Part shown: positions 1-7,921 of the stretch, one piece after another
How the letters are laid out: each line of letters opens with the position of its first letter
Position numbering within the stretch: the stretch's first letter is position 1
NCBI GenBank assembly: GCA_017517815.1
Contig: JAFWYA010000066.1
Coordinates: 1 to 20,289, forward strand
Direction: 5' to 3'
Origin: Clostridia bacterium
GTDB taxonomy: Bacteria > Bacillota_A > Clostridia > Christensenellales > Aristaeellaceae
DNA: 20,289 nucleotides
Notes under the pieces: model-generated
Databases searched by the model: none
Told to the model about the DNA's origin: nothing
Seen by the model: the letters and a program-made list of their open reading frames with translations, nothing else
Program-made: the position numbers and the translations under genes

Positions 1-182
1 CCCCAGCGCGGGAAGGGGGGAGGGGGGAAGTCCAGAGGGGGGTCTCGGGGGGACCGGTGCGGGGTCCCCCCCGACCGCCCCTCTGGCCCGAGCGGAGCGG
101 AAGAGAATCCTAAGCGTAGCTTAGATAAGTCAAAGGGCTGAGGCAACCTGCCTCTCCAAGCGGCGCGTCAGCTGCCCAACCG
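1..182 (-). repeat. Hairpin-rich intergenic repeat, copy A (cut by window start)
   Basis: Positions 1-107 match the reverse complement of 10453-10557 with only scattered differences. A second shared block of 18 identical bases lies at 159-176 and 10384-10401, with weaker similarity between the blocks. The segment is full of G and C runs and nested inverted repeats, including CCAGAGGGG...CCCCTCTGG around a GGGGGGACC...GGTCCCCCC core (about 31-86), plus a short hairpin at 110-124. Copy B ends with a terminator-like hairpin that would lie left of position 1 here. I see no coding potential. It resembles REP/BIME-type extragenic repeats, but the family is not identified. Confidence 0.75.
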
Positions 183-222
183 GCAGCAACCAAGGGGGGG
201 CAAGTGGGGGCCGCTCCCTGTC

Positions 223-252
223 TTGACTTTCCCATCCCCTGCGTGTTATCAT
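223..252 (+). promoter_or_regulatory. Predicted metY-metA promoter
   Basis: A -35 TTGACT (223-228) and a -10 TATCAT (247-252) are 18 bp apart. This puts the start of transcription about 30 bases upstream of the metY start codon, so the leader is too short for a SAM riboswitch or T-box. Confidence 0.6.
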
Positions 253-292
253 GACCCCAATTCCCATGTCGTTTATTAGGAGGGTTTTTCCC

Positions 293-1576
293 ATGAGTGA
301 TTACCGCATCGAAACCAAGTGCGTGCAGGGCGGCTATACCCCCGGCAACGGCGAACCCCGCCAGATCCCCATCATTCAGTCCACTACCTTTAAATATGCC
401 GATTCCGACAGCATGGGCAAGCTGTTTGATCTGGAGGCCAACGGCTATTTCTATTCCCGCCTGCAAAACCCCACCTGTGACTATGTCGCGGCCAAAATCT
501 GCGATATGGAAGGCGGCACTGCGGCCATGCTCACCTCCTCCGGTCAGGCGGCCAATTTCTTTGCGGTGTTCAATATCGCCAATGCGGGCGACCACGTCAT
601 CTCCTCCACGGCCATCTATGGCGGCACCTATAACCTGTTCTCCGTCACCATGAAGAAGATGGGCATCGACTTTACCTTCGTCGACCCCGGCTGCACCGAG
701 GAAGAGCTCAACGCCGCCTTCCGCCCCAACACCAAGGCCGTGTTTGGCGAAACCATCGCCAACCCCGCGCTGACCGTGCTGGATATCGAAAAGTTCGCCA
801 AAGCGGCCCATGCGCATCAGGTGCCGCTGATCATTGACAATACCTTCGCCACCCCCGTCAACTGCCGTCCCTTCGAGTGGGGCGCTGATATCGTCACCCA
901 CTCCACCACCAAGTATATGGACGGCCACGGCGCGCAGGTGGGCGGTGCCATCGTCGACAGCGGCAAGTTCGACTGGATGGCTGCGGCTGACAAGTTCCCC
1001 GGCCTGTGCACGCCCGACGACAGCTACCATGGCATCACCTACGCCGAGCGCTTCGGCAAGGAAGGCGCTTTTATCACCAAGGCGACCGCCCAGCTCATGC
1101 GCGACTTCGGCTCCACCCCCGCGCCTCAGAATGCCTTCCTGCTCAACCTCGGCCTTGAAAGCCTGCATGTGCGCATGCAGCGCCACTGCGAAAACGCGCA
1201 GGCCGTGGCTGAGTTCCTTGAAAACCATCCCAAGATCGCGTGGGTCAACTACGCGGGTCTGCCCTCCAGCCAGTTCCATGCCCTTGCGCAGAAGTACATG
1301 CCAAACGGCACCTGCGGCGTGGTCAGCTTTGGCGTGAAGGGCGGCCGCGACGCTGCCAAGGCCTTCATGGGCGCGCTGAAGATCGCCGCCATCGAGACCC
1401 ACGTGGCCGACGCACGCACCTGCTGCCTGCATCCTGCCAGCAGCACCCATCGCCAGATGAACGAGGAAGAGCTCATCGCCGCGGGCGTGCCGGGCGACCT
1501 GGTGCGCCTCAGCTGCGGCCTGGAAAGCAAGGAGGACCTCATCGCCGACGTGGCGCAGGCCCTCGAACAGATCTGA
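293..1576 (+). CDS. metY: O-acetylhomoserine sulfhydrylase (MetY)
   Basis: This PLP enzyme of the Cys/Met metabolism family should make homocysteine from O-acetylhomoserine and sulfide in the cytoplasm. The 427 residues match the usual MetY length, longer than MetB or MetC (about 380-400). The PLP-binding Lys is predicted at K207 in HSTTKYMDGHG, with the family motifs YSRLQNPT (54-61), SSGQAAN (82-88), IIDNTFATP (180-188) and HPASSTHRQM near the C-terminus. The ATG at 293 is chosen because AGGAGGG (278-284) lies 8 bases upstream; an in-frame ATG at 251 overlaps the -10 box. It is followed 21 bases later by metA, so the two genes form an operon. A role with other thiols or as cysteine synthase cannot be excluded from sequence. 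Confidence 0.93.
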   Translation: MSDYRIETKCVQGGYTPGNGEPRQIPIIQSTTFKYADSDSMGKLFDLEANGYFYSRLQNPTCDYVAAKICDMEGGTAAMLTSSGQAANFFAVFNIANAGDHVISSTAIYGGTYNLFSVTMKKMGIDFTFVDPGCTEEELNAAFRPNTKAVFGETIANPALTVLDIEKFAKAAHAHQVPLIIDNTFATPVNCRPFEWGADIVTHSTTKYMDGHGAQVGGAIVDSGKFDWMAAADKFPGLCTPDDSYHGITYAERFGKEGAFITKATAQLMRDFGSTPAPQNAFLLNLGLESLHVRMQRHCENAQAVAEFLENHPKIAWVNYAGLPSSQFHALAQKYMPNGTCGVVSFGVKGGRDAAKAFMGALKIAAIETHVADARTCCLHPASSTHRQMNEEELIAAGVPGDLVRLSCGLESKEDLIADVAQALEQI

Positions 1577-1597
1577 TTTTCCGGAGGTTTTTCGCCC

Positions 1598-2524
1598 ATG
1601 CCCATCAAGATCCCCAACGGCCTTCCCGCCGCGCAGACGCTGGCTGACGAGAATATCTTCGTCATGACCGAGACGCGCGCCACCACGCAGGATATCCGCC
1701 CGCTGAAGATCATGCTGCTCAATCTCATGCCCACCAAGATCGACACTGAAACGCAGCTGTCGCGCCTGCTTGGCAACACGCCGCTGCAGGTGGAGCTCAC
1801 CCTTGTGCGCACCCGCTCGCACGAGAGCAAAAACACCCCCGAGGAGCACATGCTGGCCTTCTACCAGCATTTTGAGGACGTGTGCCAGCAGAACTTCGAC
1901 GGCCTGGTCATCACCGGCGCGCCGGTGGAGCACCTGCCGTTTGAGCAGGTCGACTACTGGGACGAGCTGTGCCGGATCATGGAGTGGAGCAAAACGCACG
2001 TGCATTCCACCTTCCACATCTGCTGGGGCGCGCAGGCCGGGCTGTACTATCACTTCGGCATTGGCAAAAAGCCCCTGCCGGAAAAGATGTTCGGCGTGTT
2101 CCCCCACAGGCGCGACTATGCACGTTCGATCCTTTTGCGCGGATTTGACGATACCTTCATGGTGCCGCATTCCCGCCACACCACCATCGACCGCGAGGAC
2201 ATCGAAAAGGACGCGCGGCTGCGCATTCTGGCCTCGTCCGACGAGGCGGGCGTGTACGCCGTGTCCACCAAAAACGGCCGTCAGATCTTCATCACCGGCC
2301 ACAGCGAGTACGACCCGCTCACCCTCGAGCGCGAATACAAGCGCGACGTGGCCGCCGGCAAGCCCATCAAGGTGCCCAAAAACTATTACCCCGGCGACGA
2401 CCCCACGCAAGCGCCCATCGTCAGCTGGCGGTCGCACGCCAACCTGCTGTACACCAACTGGCTGAACTATTTCGTGTATCAGACCACGCCGTTCGACCTT
2501 GGCGAGATCCCGCAGGAACAGTAA
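1598..2524 (+). CDS. metA: Homoserine O-acetyltransferase (MetA/HTS family)
   Basis: This cytoplasmic enzyme acylates homoserine in the first committed step to methionine. The 308 residues align without gaps to the E. coli MetA numbering: catalytic Cys142 in HICWGAQAG, His235 and Glu237 in ITGHSEYDP. Residue 111 is Glu in [10 protein letters not shown]. In this family Glu111 marks acetyl-CoA users and Gly111 marks succinyl-CoA users, so the product is predicted to be O-acetylhomoserine, the substrate of the MetY encoded just upstream. GGAGG (1583-1587) sits 10 bases before the ATG. The stop codon is immediately followed by a small palindrome and then a terminator. Many databases name this family homoserine O-succinyltransferase, which is probably wrong here. 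Confidence 0.94.
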   Translation: MPIKIPNGLPAAQTLADENIFVMTETRATTQDIRPLKIMLLNLMPTKIDTETQLSRLLGNTPLQVELTLVRTRSHESKNTPEEHMLAFYQHFEDVCQQNFDGLVITGAPVEHLPFEQVDYWDELCRIMEWSKTHVHSTFHICWGAQAGLYYHFGIGKKPLPEKMFGVFPHRRDYARSILLRGFDDTFMVPHSRHTTIDREDIEKDARLRILASSDEAGVYAVSTKNGRQIFITGHSEYDPLTLEREYKRDVAAGKPIKVPKNYYPGDDPTQAPIVSWRSHANLLYTNWLNYFVYQTTPFDLGEIPQEQ

Positions 2525-2553
2525 CCGGCTGAGCCGGAAGCACAAGCTCAAAC

Positions 2554-2584
2554 CGCCCCTTTCTTTGCGGAAAGGGGCGCTTTT
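2554..2584 (+). terminator. Intrinsic terminator of metY-metA
   Basis: A 10-bp stem (2554-2563 with 2570-2579) with a 6-base loop is followed by CTTTTG. The U-tract is short, so it may be only moderately strong. Confidence 0.65.
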
Positions 2585-2586
2585 GA

Positions 2587-2615
2587 TTGACGCAGCAAAT
2601 GGCATCGTGTACAAT
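2587..2615 (+). promoter_or_regulatory. Predicted promoter of the surface protein gene
   Basis: A -35 TTGACG (2587-2592) and a -10 TACAAT (2610-2615) are exactly 17 bp apart, just after the metA terminator. This gives the surface protein gene its own transcription unit. Confidence 0.7.
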
Positions 2616-2651
2616 GATTGTGTATGTCTTTGGAACGGAGGGTTTCCCCGT

Positions 2652-4163
2652 ATGAAAAAGTATTTGACTCTTGTGCTGTGTGTGCTGATGGTGCTGCTGG
2701 CAGGAACGGCTGCGGCTGCCACGGTGAATGCCGTGCCGACGGACCGCGTGTCGTTTGACCTGTTCGACGGCCTGCAGGGCGCGGAAACGCACAGCTATCA
2801 AAACGGCGTTTTCCGGGTGGATATCAATACGCCCAAGGCTGACTGGAAAACGCTGGTGAGCACCTATCGCAACCCCTGCGTGTTCTGGTCGATCAAAGCG
2901 CCTGAGGGCATCGGCGTGGGCGACTATGCACTGTGGCTTTTCTGGAGCTATGAGGACGACGGCACGGCTCCCAGCACGCAGTTCATGTACGACAAGATGC
3001 AGGAGAACATTCAAGATAACGTATATTTCAAAATTGAACGCATCAACGACGACGGCTCTGCGTTCAGCGAAGAGGCCAACAGGAAATGGCAGCCGCCGGA
3101 AACCAAAGACAGTGTAAACTTTGGCGATTTTGACGTAAACACCAGCTATGCCCAGCCCTACGACAATGGTCTGGCCGTGATGGTCGCATGGTTTACCGAA
3201 GACGAAAACGGCAATAAGGTGCTGCATGACGCGGGCTATGAACGCCTGGATATCGTCGTCAAACACAGCAGCCTCAACGCCATCAAGGTGCCGCAGTTCC
3301 AGCTGGTGCCCGCCAGCCGTATCCTGCCGGACCCCCTGTGCGCGCAGAAGGACTTCTACAAGTTCCAAAAGGCCAACGGCATGGTGGACTTTATCTATAC
3401 CCAAAAACCGTCTGTACGCTACTCTGCCAACTATCTGGTCGCGCCTCCCGCAGGCGCAACGCATTATGCATGGCGCTATTACAACGGCGGCAGGATCAAC
3501 CAGCTCATCGAACGCAATGGCGCGGGCTATGCACAGCGCAGCATGTCCACCGGCGGCGCGGGCGACAAAATGGCCAACATCAACGACATCGACTTCCTCA
3601 CTTTCTATCAGCAGCAATCCGACGGCAGCTATAAGGTGGTCGAGGAACTGCGCTGCAGTGCATCGCTCTATCCAGTGGAAAACTATTACTGGCCTGCGTA
3701 TGACGATCAATTCCAGCCCTTCCCCGACGGGCGCATCAGCTTTTCCAACACGGCTGCTGACGCAGGCTTCAGCTATGACTATACCGACTATGACAACGAC
3801 GACGGCAAGAGCAAGCGCGGTGAACTGGTGCTCAACTGGGGCAATCCCGGCAGCACGCCCTCGACCGCTGCGCTGGAAGGCGGACTGAAGCTCACCGTTT
3901 CGCCCCCGTCGCCCGAGTACAAGTACTATAAGTACTGGTGGCGCGGCAGCGGCGGCTGGCGCGGTAATCTGGGCACCGGCGGAGATTATTTCGACTGGCT
4001 GGAAGAGGAGCTCAACCAGAAGGGCGCGGGCGCGTATCAGGTCTGTCCATCGAAAACGATGGCCTGCCCACGGATGAAATGGAAGCCTTCCGCAAGATCA
4101 CCCCTGCGGATAACGACGCCATCACCATCTATGCGCCCACGGCCGAAGGCCCGGACATGCTGA
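2652..4163 (+). CDS. Cell-surface protein, 5' part (frameshifted gene)
   Basis: This is the N-terminal part of a secreted surface protein whose second part continues in another frame to 4810. It starts with a clear signal peptide (MKKYLTLVLCVLMVLLAGTA, cleavage likely in the AAAA region near residue 22). GGAGGG (2637-2642) is 9 bases before the ATG. The exported part is rich in Trp, Tyr, Asp and Asn, as in beta-rich extracellular domains; I do not recognise the family. After about residue 464 the frame turns into a low-complexity Arg/Pro/Ser tail up to a stop at 4161-4163, while a protein-like sequence resumes one frame away. The true product of an intact allele would be about 719 residues with a C-terminal wall anchor. 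Role in adhesion or wall structure is inference only. Confidence 0.75.
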   Translation: MKKYLTLVLCVLMVLLAGTAAAATVNAVPTDRVSFDLFDGLQGAETHSYQNGVFRVDINTPKADWKTLVSTYRNPCVFWSIKAPEGIGVGDYALWLFWSYEDDGTAPSTQFMYDKMQENIQDNVYFKIERINDDGSAFSEEANRKWQPPETKDSVNFGDFDVNTSYAQPYDNGLAVMVAWFTEDENGNKVLHDAGYERLDIVVKHSSLNAIKVPQFQLVPASRILPDPLCAQKDFYKFQKANGMVDFIYTQKPSVRYSANYLVAPPAGATHYAWRYYNGGRINQLIERNGAGYAQRSMSTGGAGDKMANINDIDFLTFYQQQSDGSYKVVEELRCSASLYPVENYYWPAYDDQFQPFPDGRISFSNTAADAGFSYDYTDYDNDDGKSKRGELVLNWGNPGSTPSTAALEGGLKLTVSPPSPEYKYYKYWWRGSGGWRGNLGTGGDYFDWLEEELNQKGAGAYQVCPSKTMACPRMKWKPSARSPLRITTPSPSMRPRPKARTC

Positions 4164-4810
4164 TCGCCATGATCATCTACTGGTATAAAACGCCCGATGC
4201 TTCCGATGTTCCGCACCGCGAGTACATCTGGCGCACGCATACCGGCGGATTGCAGACCACCTACGTCGCCCCCGTGAAGGCGCTTGACGACTTCCACGAC
4301 CACCCGCAGTTCGGCCAGCAGCCCATCTTCAAGGGTCCTCCCGGCCACGAGGATGTGTGGAGCAAGTGGTATCTGATGGTGACCACCTACTATCAGGCCG
4401 GCACCAACGCGCGCCACTACGAGCTGGCCCTGCTGGATGAAAATTATGTGCCTATCCAGCCCAAGTGGAAGGTGTTCATCTACCTGCCCTATCCCGAAGG
4501 CGTGACCTATGAAACGGTGTCGGGCAAGCAGTTTGAGCTGCGCCATTATGACAGCAATTTCTACAGCGGCGACGTGGATAACCCCACGGGCGAGGTCATC
4601 CCGGTCATCCCCACCGAATATGGCCTGATGTATGAAACCGACAGCTTCAGCCCCTTCATCATCAGCTGGGAGGACGAAGCGCCTGCCGTGCCCGCGCCGC
4701 CCGCCAACATCCCCCAGACCGGCGATAACACCCCCGTGGCACTGCTGACCGCGCTGCTGATTGCAGCCCTGTGCACAGCAATGGCACTTCGCAGAAAAAA
4801 GACCTGCTGA
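4079..4810 (+). CDS. Cell-surface protein, 3' part with PQTGDN sorting signal
   Basis: This is the second part of the gene that begins at 2652. The frame is open from upstream of 4043 and reads on smoothly from LSIENDGLPTDE into MEAFRKITPADND. The ATG at 4079 has no ribosome binding site, so it is probably not a real start. The C-terminus has NIPQTGDN, a hydrophobic helix (about 20 residues) and the basic end LRRKKTC, the three-part layout of a sortase substrate with a P-Q-T-G-D variant of LPxTG. A Pro/Ala-rich stretch precedes the signal. No sortase gene is in the window. Without a repaired frame this half would not be exported or anchored. Confidence 0.7.
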   Translation: MEAFRKITPADNDAITIYAPTAEGPDMLIAMIIYWYKTPDASDVPHREYIWRTHTGGLQTTYVAPVKALDDFHDHPQFGQQPIFKGPPGHEDVWSKWYLMVTTYYQAGTNARHYELALLDENYVPIQPKWKVFIYLPYPEGVTYETVSGKQFELRHYDSNFYSGDVDNPTGEVIPVIPTEYGLMYETDSFSPFIISWEDEAPAVPAPPANIPQTGDNTPVALLTALLIAALCTAMALRRKKTC

Positions 4811-4820
4811 ACTTCCCCCC

Positions 4821-4899
4821 CTGATGCCGTGAAACGGCATCAGAAACGGGATTCCCAAGGGCAAAGCCCTTGGGCGGGGTGCAGGGGCAGCGCCCCTGC
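4821..4899. repeat. Three consecutive GC-rich hairpins
   Basis: Three perfect hairpins follow the surface protein gene: 4821-4830 with 4834-4843 (loop GAA), 4854-4862 with 4866-4874 (loop AAA), and 4881-4888 with 4892-4899 (loop AGC). None has a U-tract. They may protect mRNA 3' ends or be remnants of intergenic repeat elements. Confidence 0.7.
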
Positions 4900-4914
4900 G
4901 CGTCTCCCACAACC

Positions 4915-4948
4915 AAAAAACCGTCCCGCTTTTGCAGGACGGTTTTTT
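4915..4948. terminator. Bidirectional intrinsic terminator
   Basis: A perfect 12-bp stem, 4915-4926 with 4937-4948, around a 10-base loop has A-runs on one side and T-runs on the other, so it can end transcription from both strands. It separates the surface protein gene (plus) from the serine hydrolase gene (minus). Confidence 0.85.
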
Positions 4949-4953
4949 CGTGT

Positions 4954-5742
4954 TCACATGTCGCTCTGCGCAGCCCACAGGTCGTAGGTACCGCGGCGGA
5001 TGAGGTCTTCCCAGAGGTATACGTCGGTGCGGTGTCCGGCAAAGCAGATCACGAAGGGCTGAGGCGCGTAGACGATGCCCACGTCGTTGCTCAGCTCGTC
5101 GTCCTCGCCGGTCTTGTGGGCCACGTCCACGCGGCAGCACAGCTTGCCGTTGAGCTTGTGATCCACCTGCTGTAAAAGCAGCACGTCGAGGGCCTCGCGG
5201 CATACGTCGGGGCTGACAAAGCTGCCTTCGTACAGCTGCTTCAGCAGCGCGCCCATCTCGCGCGGGCAGATATAGTTGGTCACGCCGCGGCGGGAGGCCT
5301 CGCTGTCAAAGAGCAGCCGGTTGATCTGCGTGGTGTGCAGGCCCATTTCGGCAAAGCCGCGCTGCAGGTTTTTAAGGCCGCAGCGGCGGATGAGCTTGTT
5401 GGTGGCGGTGTTGTCGCTGAGGGAAATCATCAATCGGCACAGGGTGCGCACATCGGCCTCAACGTCGCCGGTAAACAGGGTCAAAGCGCCGCAGATGGGC
5501 ACCTTGTCCTCAGCGGTGATGGTCAATTTCTCGTCAAGGCTCATTTCGCCAAGCGCCGCTTTTTTCAGAATGTAGAGAAACAACGGCAGCTTGATGACGC
5601 TTGCCGCGCTGAAGGGTTCGTCCTCGCGCACGCCGTACTCAAAGCCGGTGACGAGGTTCAAGTAGTAAAAGCCAAGATGGCCGGGGATGGATTCCATCTC
5701 GCGGCGGATATTTTCAAGCGCCGTCCATTCGCGGGTGTGCAT
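4954..5742 (-). CDS. Class A beta-lactamase-like serine hydrolase
   Basis: This 262-residue protein has the three active-site motifs of the penicillin-recognising serine hydrolases: SVIK (S48-K51), SDN (109-111) and KTG (210-212). Size and motif spacing fit class A beta-lactamases (Beta-lactamase2 group). Two points argue against a working drug-resistance enzyme. There is no signal peptide, since the protein begins with the soluble sequence MHTREWTALENIRREMES. The stretch between SDN and the NYICPREM segment is short and lacks a clear ExxLN omega-loop motif, which carries the deacylating Glu. A cytoplasmic esterase, peptidase or amidase role is equally possible. AAGGAGG lies about 7 bases before the ATG. 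It is divergent from the next gene and has a shared terminator downstream. Confidence 0.82.
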   Translation of the reverse strand: MHTREWTALENIRREMESIPGHLGFYYLNLVTGFEYGVREDEPFSAASVIKLPLFLYILKKAALGEMSLDEKLTITAEDKVPICGALTLFTGDVEADVRTLCRLMISLSDNTATNKLIRRCGLKNLQRGFAEMGLHTTQINRLLFDSEASRRGVTNYICPREMGALLKQLYEGSFVSPDVCREALDVLLLQQVDHKLNGKLCCRVDVAHKTGEDDELSNDVGIVYAPQPFVICFAGHRTDVYLWEDLIRRGTYDLWAAQSDM

Positions 5743-5777
5743 GGGCTGCCTCCTTCAAAAAGTTAACAGACTGTTTA

Positions 5778-5806
5778 TTGCTTTTGGCTGCGTGCCAAAC
5801 TATACT
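5778..5806 (+). promoter_or_regulatory. Predicted promoter of the AI-2E family gene
   Basis: A -35 TTGCTT (5778-5783) and a -10 TATACT (5801-5806) are 17 bp apart, in the gap between two divergent genes. No clear promoter for the minus-strand hydrolase could be picked out in the same gap. Confidence 0.65.
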
Positions 5807-5844
5807 GTAGCTGGTAATTCCAAAATGAAACGGAGTGACACGCT

Positions 5845-6933
5845 GTGAACATCAGCTGGAAAAGCTGCCTGCGCGTGGGTGTGTCGGCCTTTGCGCTGTT
5901 TGTGGCCATCACATACTGGCATGCATTCGTAAACCTGCTGGGCCTGTTGGCGGGCGCTGCCTCGCCGCTGATCATTGGCGCGGCGGCGGCGTATATTCTG
6001 AATATCCTGATGAGCTTTTATGAGCGCCACTACTTCAAAGCCCCGGCGGCGCAGAAGAGCCGCCGCCCGGTGTGCATGCTGGCGGCCGCCCTCACGCTGG
6101 TGTTGATCGTGGGGCTGATCGTGGTATTGGTGGTGCCGCAGCTGATTTCAGCCGTCAAACTGCTGTGGGCCGAGGTGCCCGGCGCGCTGGAGCGGCTGAG
6201 CGCATGGCTGCAGAGCCTGGAATGGCTGCCGGACGAGATCCGCAAACTGACGCAGAGCATCAACTGGCGCGAGCGCATCGCAGAATTGACGAAGTTTGTG
6301 TCCAGCGGTCTGGGCGGCGTGGTCGGCTTTGTGGCGGGCACGGTGTCGACCGTGTTCTCCGGCGCGGTGACGACGCTGTTGAGCGTCATCTTCACCATCT
6401 ATCTGCTTTCCGGCAAGGACCGCCTGCGCGCGCAGTGCCACCGGCTGATGCGCTTTGCGCTCAGGCCCAAGCACTACGACCGCGCCTGCTATGTGCTGCG
6501 CGTGGCAGACGACAGCTTTCACCGCTACATCGTGGGCCAGTGCACCGAGGCGCTCATTCTGGGCGCGCTGTGCACCGTGGGCATGCTGATCCTGCAATTG
6601 CCCTACGCCACCATGATCGGCGCGCTGGTGGCCTTCACGGCGCTGATCCCGGTCGCTGGCGCATACATCGGCGCGGCGGTGGGCGCGTTTATGATATTGA
6701 CCATCTCGCCCGTGCAGGCGCTCATCTTTCTGGTGTTTCTGGTGGTGCTGCAGCAGCTGGAGGGCAACCTCATCTACCCGCGCGTGGTGGGTGCTTCGCT
6801 CGGCCTGCCGGGCATCTGGGTGCTGGCAGCCGTCACTGTGGGCGGCAGCCTGATGGGCATCTTCGGCATGCTGCTGGCGGTGCCGCTGGCGGCCTCCGTC
6901 TACCGGCTGATGCGTGAAAACATCCCCGCTTAA
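5845..6933 (+). CDS. AI-2E/PerM-family membrane transporter
   Basis: This polytopic inner-membrane protein of 362 residues has the usual layout of the AI-2E (PerM, YtvI, TqsA) family: two N-terminal helices (about 11-58), one near 75-100, an amphipathic cytoplasmic or extracellular segment (105-160), then a hydrophobic half from about 165. The family's conserved C-terminal blocks are visible: IVGQCTEALILG, ALIPVAGAYIGA, EGNLIYPRVVG and LPGIWVLAAVTVGG. Substrates in this family range from autoinducer-2 export to Na+/H+ exchange, so the substrate is not predictable. The start is GTG at 5845, with GGAG (5832-5835) 9 bases upstream. Its stop codon overlaps the stop of the opposing transporter gene, with no terminator between them. 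Confidence 0.9.
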   Translation: MNISWKSCLRVGVSAFALFVAITYWHAFVNLLGLLAGAASPLIIGAAAAYILNILMSFYERHYFKAPAAQKSRRPVCMLAAALTLVLIVGLIVVLVVPQLISAVKLLWAEVPGALERLSAWLQSLEWLPDEIRKLTQSINWRERIAELTKFVSSGLGGVVGFVAGTVSTVFSGAVTTLLSVIFTIYLLSGKDRLRAQCHRLMRFALRPKHYDRACYVLRVADDSFHRYIVGQCTEALILGALCTVGMLILQLPYATMIGALVAFTALIPVAGAYIGAAVGAFMILTISPVQALIFLVFLVVLQQLEGNLIYPRVVGASLGLPGIWVLAAVTVGGSLMGIFGMLLAVPLAASVYRLMRENIPA

Positions 6934-7820
6934 AGGCTGATCATCACGATGCTGGCCACGGCCATGCCGATGCCCACCATCTGCTCCCAGTGCAGCTTTT
7001 CGCGGAAGAAGATGCACGAGAAAATGGCCGACAGCACCAGCACGCCGCCGTTTTCGATGGTGTAGAGGATGCTGGCGTTCATGAGGCTGAGGGTATACAG
7101 CAGCAGGTTGCTGGCAAGCGTAGCCACGATCACGCAGCCCAGCACGAACAGCGCGCTCTTTTTGCCCATGGCAAAACCGGCGGCCAGCTTCTTTGCGCCG
7201 CCGCGGAAGCACTCGAGGGCGACGACGATGAGCGCCATGCCCAGATAGGTGATCACGATCATCTCGGGGCTCTGCTCGCTGCCCATGGTGCCCTGCTGCA
7301 CATTCATGATGGTGGCGTACAGGCCATTGGCCATAAACAAAAGTCCGCACCACATATAATAGCCGCCGCTTGCGCCGCGCAGCGTTTCAAGCGACATGCC
7401 GCGCGCGTTCATCACCACAAAGGAGCACAGCATCAGCGCGATGGCCGCGCCCTGCAGTGCAGTGACCGTCTCGCCCATAAAGAGCGCATCCACCACCAGC
7501 GGCACGACGATGGCGCCCACAACCGCAGTGACCATCATAAACGCGTAGGAGCCGCGGTCGCCTGCCTTGATCATGGACACATTGTACAGCCACAGCATGA
7601 ACGCATTGGCCACGCCCCACAGCACCGTCTGCCACGCGGGCGTGAAGGAAAAGCCGTTGGCGATGAGCGTGCTCAGGCCGATGAAGCCGCCAAAGCAGAT
7701 GGCAAATACCGACGTGGTCATGCTCTTGTCACTGGGGGCATAATTGATGTTGTACAGGCGCGTGAACAGCGACTGGAAGGTGTAAAACAGCACAAGGCAC
7801 AAAACAAACAGGGGCAGCAT
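6930..7820 (-). CDS. EamA/DMT-family transporter
   Basis: This 296-residue protein consists of about ten hydrophobic helices in two similar halves, as expected of the drug/metabolite transporter superfamily. The second half ends with the family-like segment SILYTIENGGVLVLSAI...FREKLHWEQMVGIGMAVASIVMI, typical of the last two EamA helices. Short basic loops (ARGMSLETL, RGGAKK, MGKKS) fit the positive-inside rule. Substrate unknown. The ATG at 7820 (MLPLFVLC) is chosen since AGGAAGG lies 9 bases upstream; the frame is open to 7973, but that extension crosses the terminator of the preceding gene. The stop (6930-6932) overlaps the stop of the convergent AI-2E gene. Confidence 0.85.
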   Translation of the reverse strand: MLPLFVLCLVLFYTFQSLFTRLYNINYAPSDKSMTTSVFAICFGGFIGLSTLIANGFSFTPAWQTVLWGVANAFMLWLYNVSMIKAGDRGSYAFMMVTAVVGAIVVPLVVDALFMGETVTALQGAAIALMLCSFVVMNARGMSLETLRGASGGYYMWCGLLFMANGLYATIMNVQQGTMGSEQSPEMIVITYLGMALIVVALECFRGGAKKLAAGFAMGKKSALFVLGCVIVATLASNLLLYTLSLMNASILYTIENGGVLVLSAIFSCIFFREKLHWEQMVGIGMAVASIVMISL

Positions 7821-7888
7821 GGCAAACGTCCTTCCTGAAGGTGGATTTTTCGCTTGCCATTGTACCCCATAAACCATGCAAAAGCAAC

Positions 7889-7921
7889 AAAAAAGCCTGA
7901 CCCCGGGGGTCAGGCTTTTTT
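7889..7921. terminator. Bidirectional terminator containing a stop codon
   Basis: AAAAAAGCCTGACCCC (7889-7904) pairs with its complement at 7906-7921, giving A- and T-runs on both sides. The stop codon of the pilin-like gene (7910-7912, minus) is inside the stem, so the end of the protein (RKKA) is encoded by the terminator itself. Confidence 0.85.

Noticed and set aside
110..222. Possible SAM riboswitch upstream of metY (GGCAACC-like bases near 141)
   Set aside because: The segment lies upstream of the predicted promoter, lacks the conserved SAM-I core, and is partly similar to repeat copy B, so it belongs to the repeat.
110..2722. Very long minus-strand reading frame (870 codons) opposite metY and metA
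   Set aside because: It is the antisense shadow of two clear enzyme genes in GC-rich DNA; its product has no domain-like order, and it has no ribosome site.
4037..4079. Programmed -1 ribosomal frameshifting in the surface protein gene
   Set aside because: No slippery heptamer with a following stem was found, and the shift point could be anywhere in the overlap. A simple indel or sequencing error is more likely.
4821..4948. Hairpin series considered as a CRISPR array or phage attachment site
   Set aside because: The hairpins differ in sequence and spacing, with no repeated unit and no integrase or cas gene nearby.
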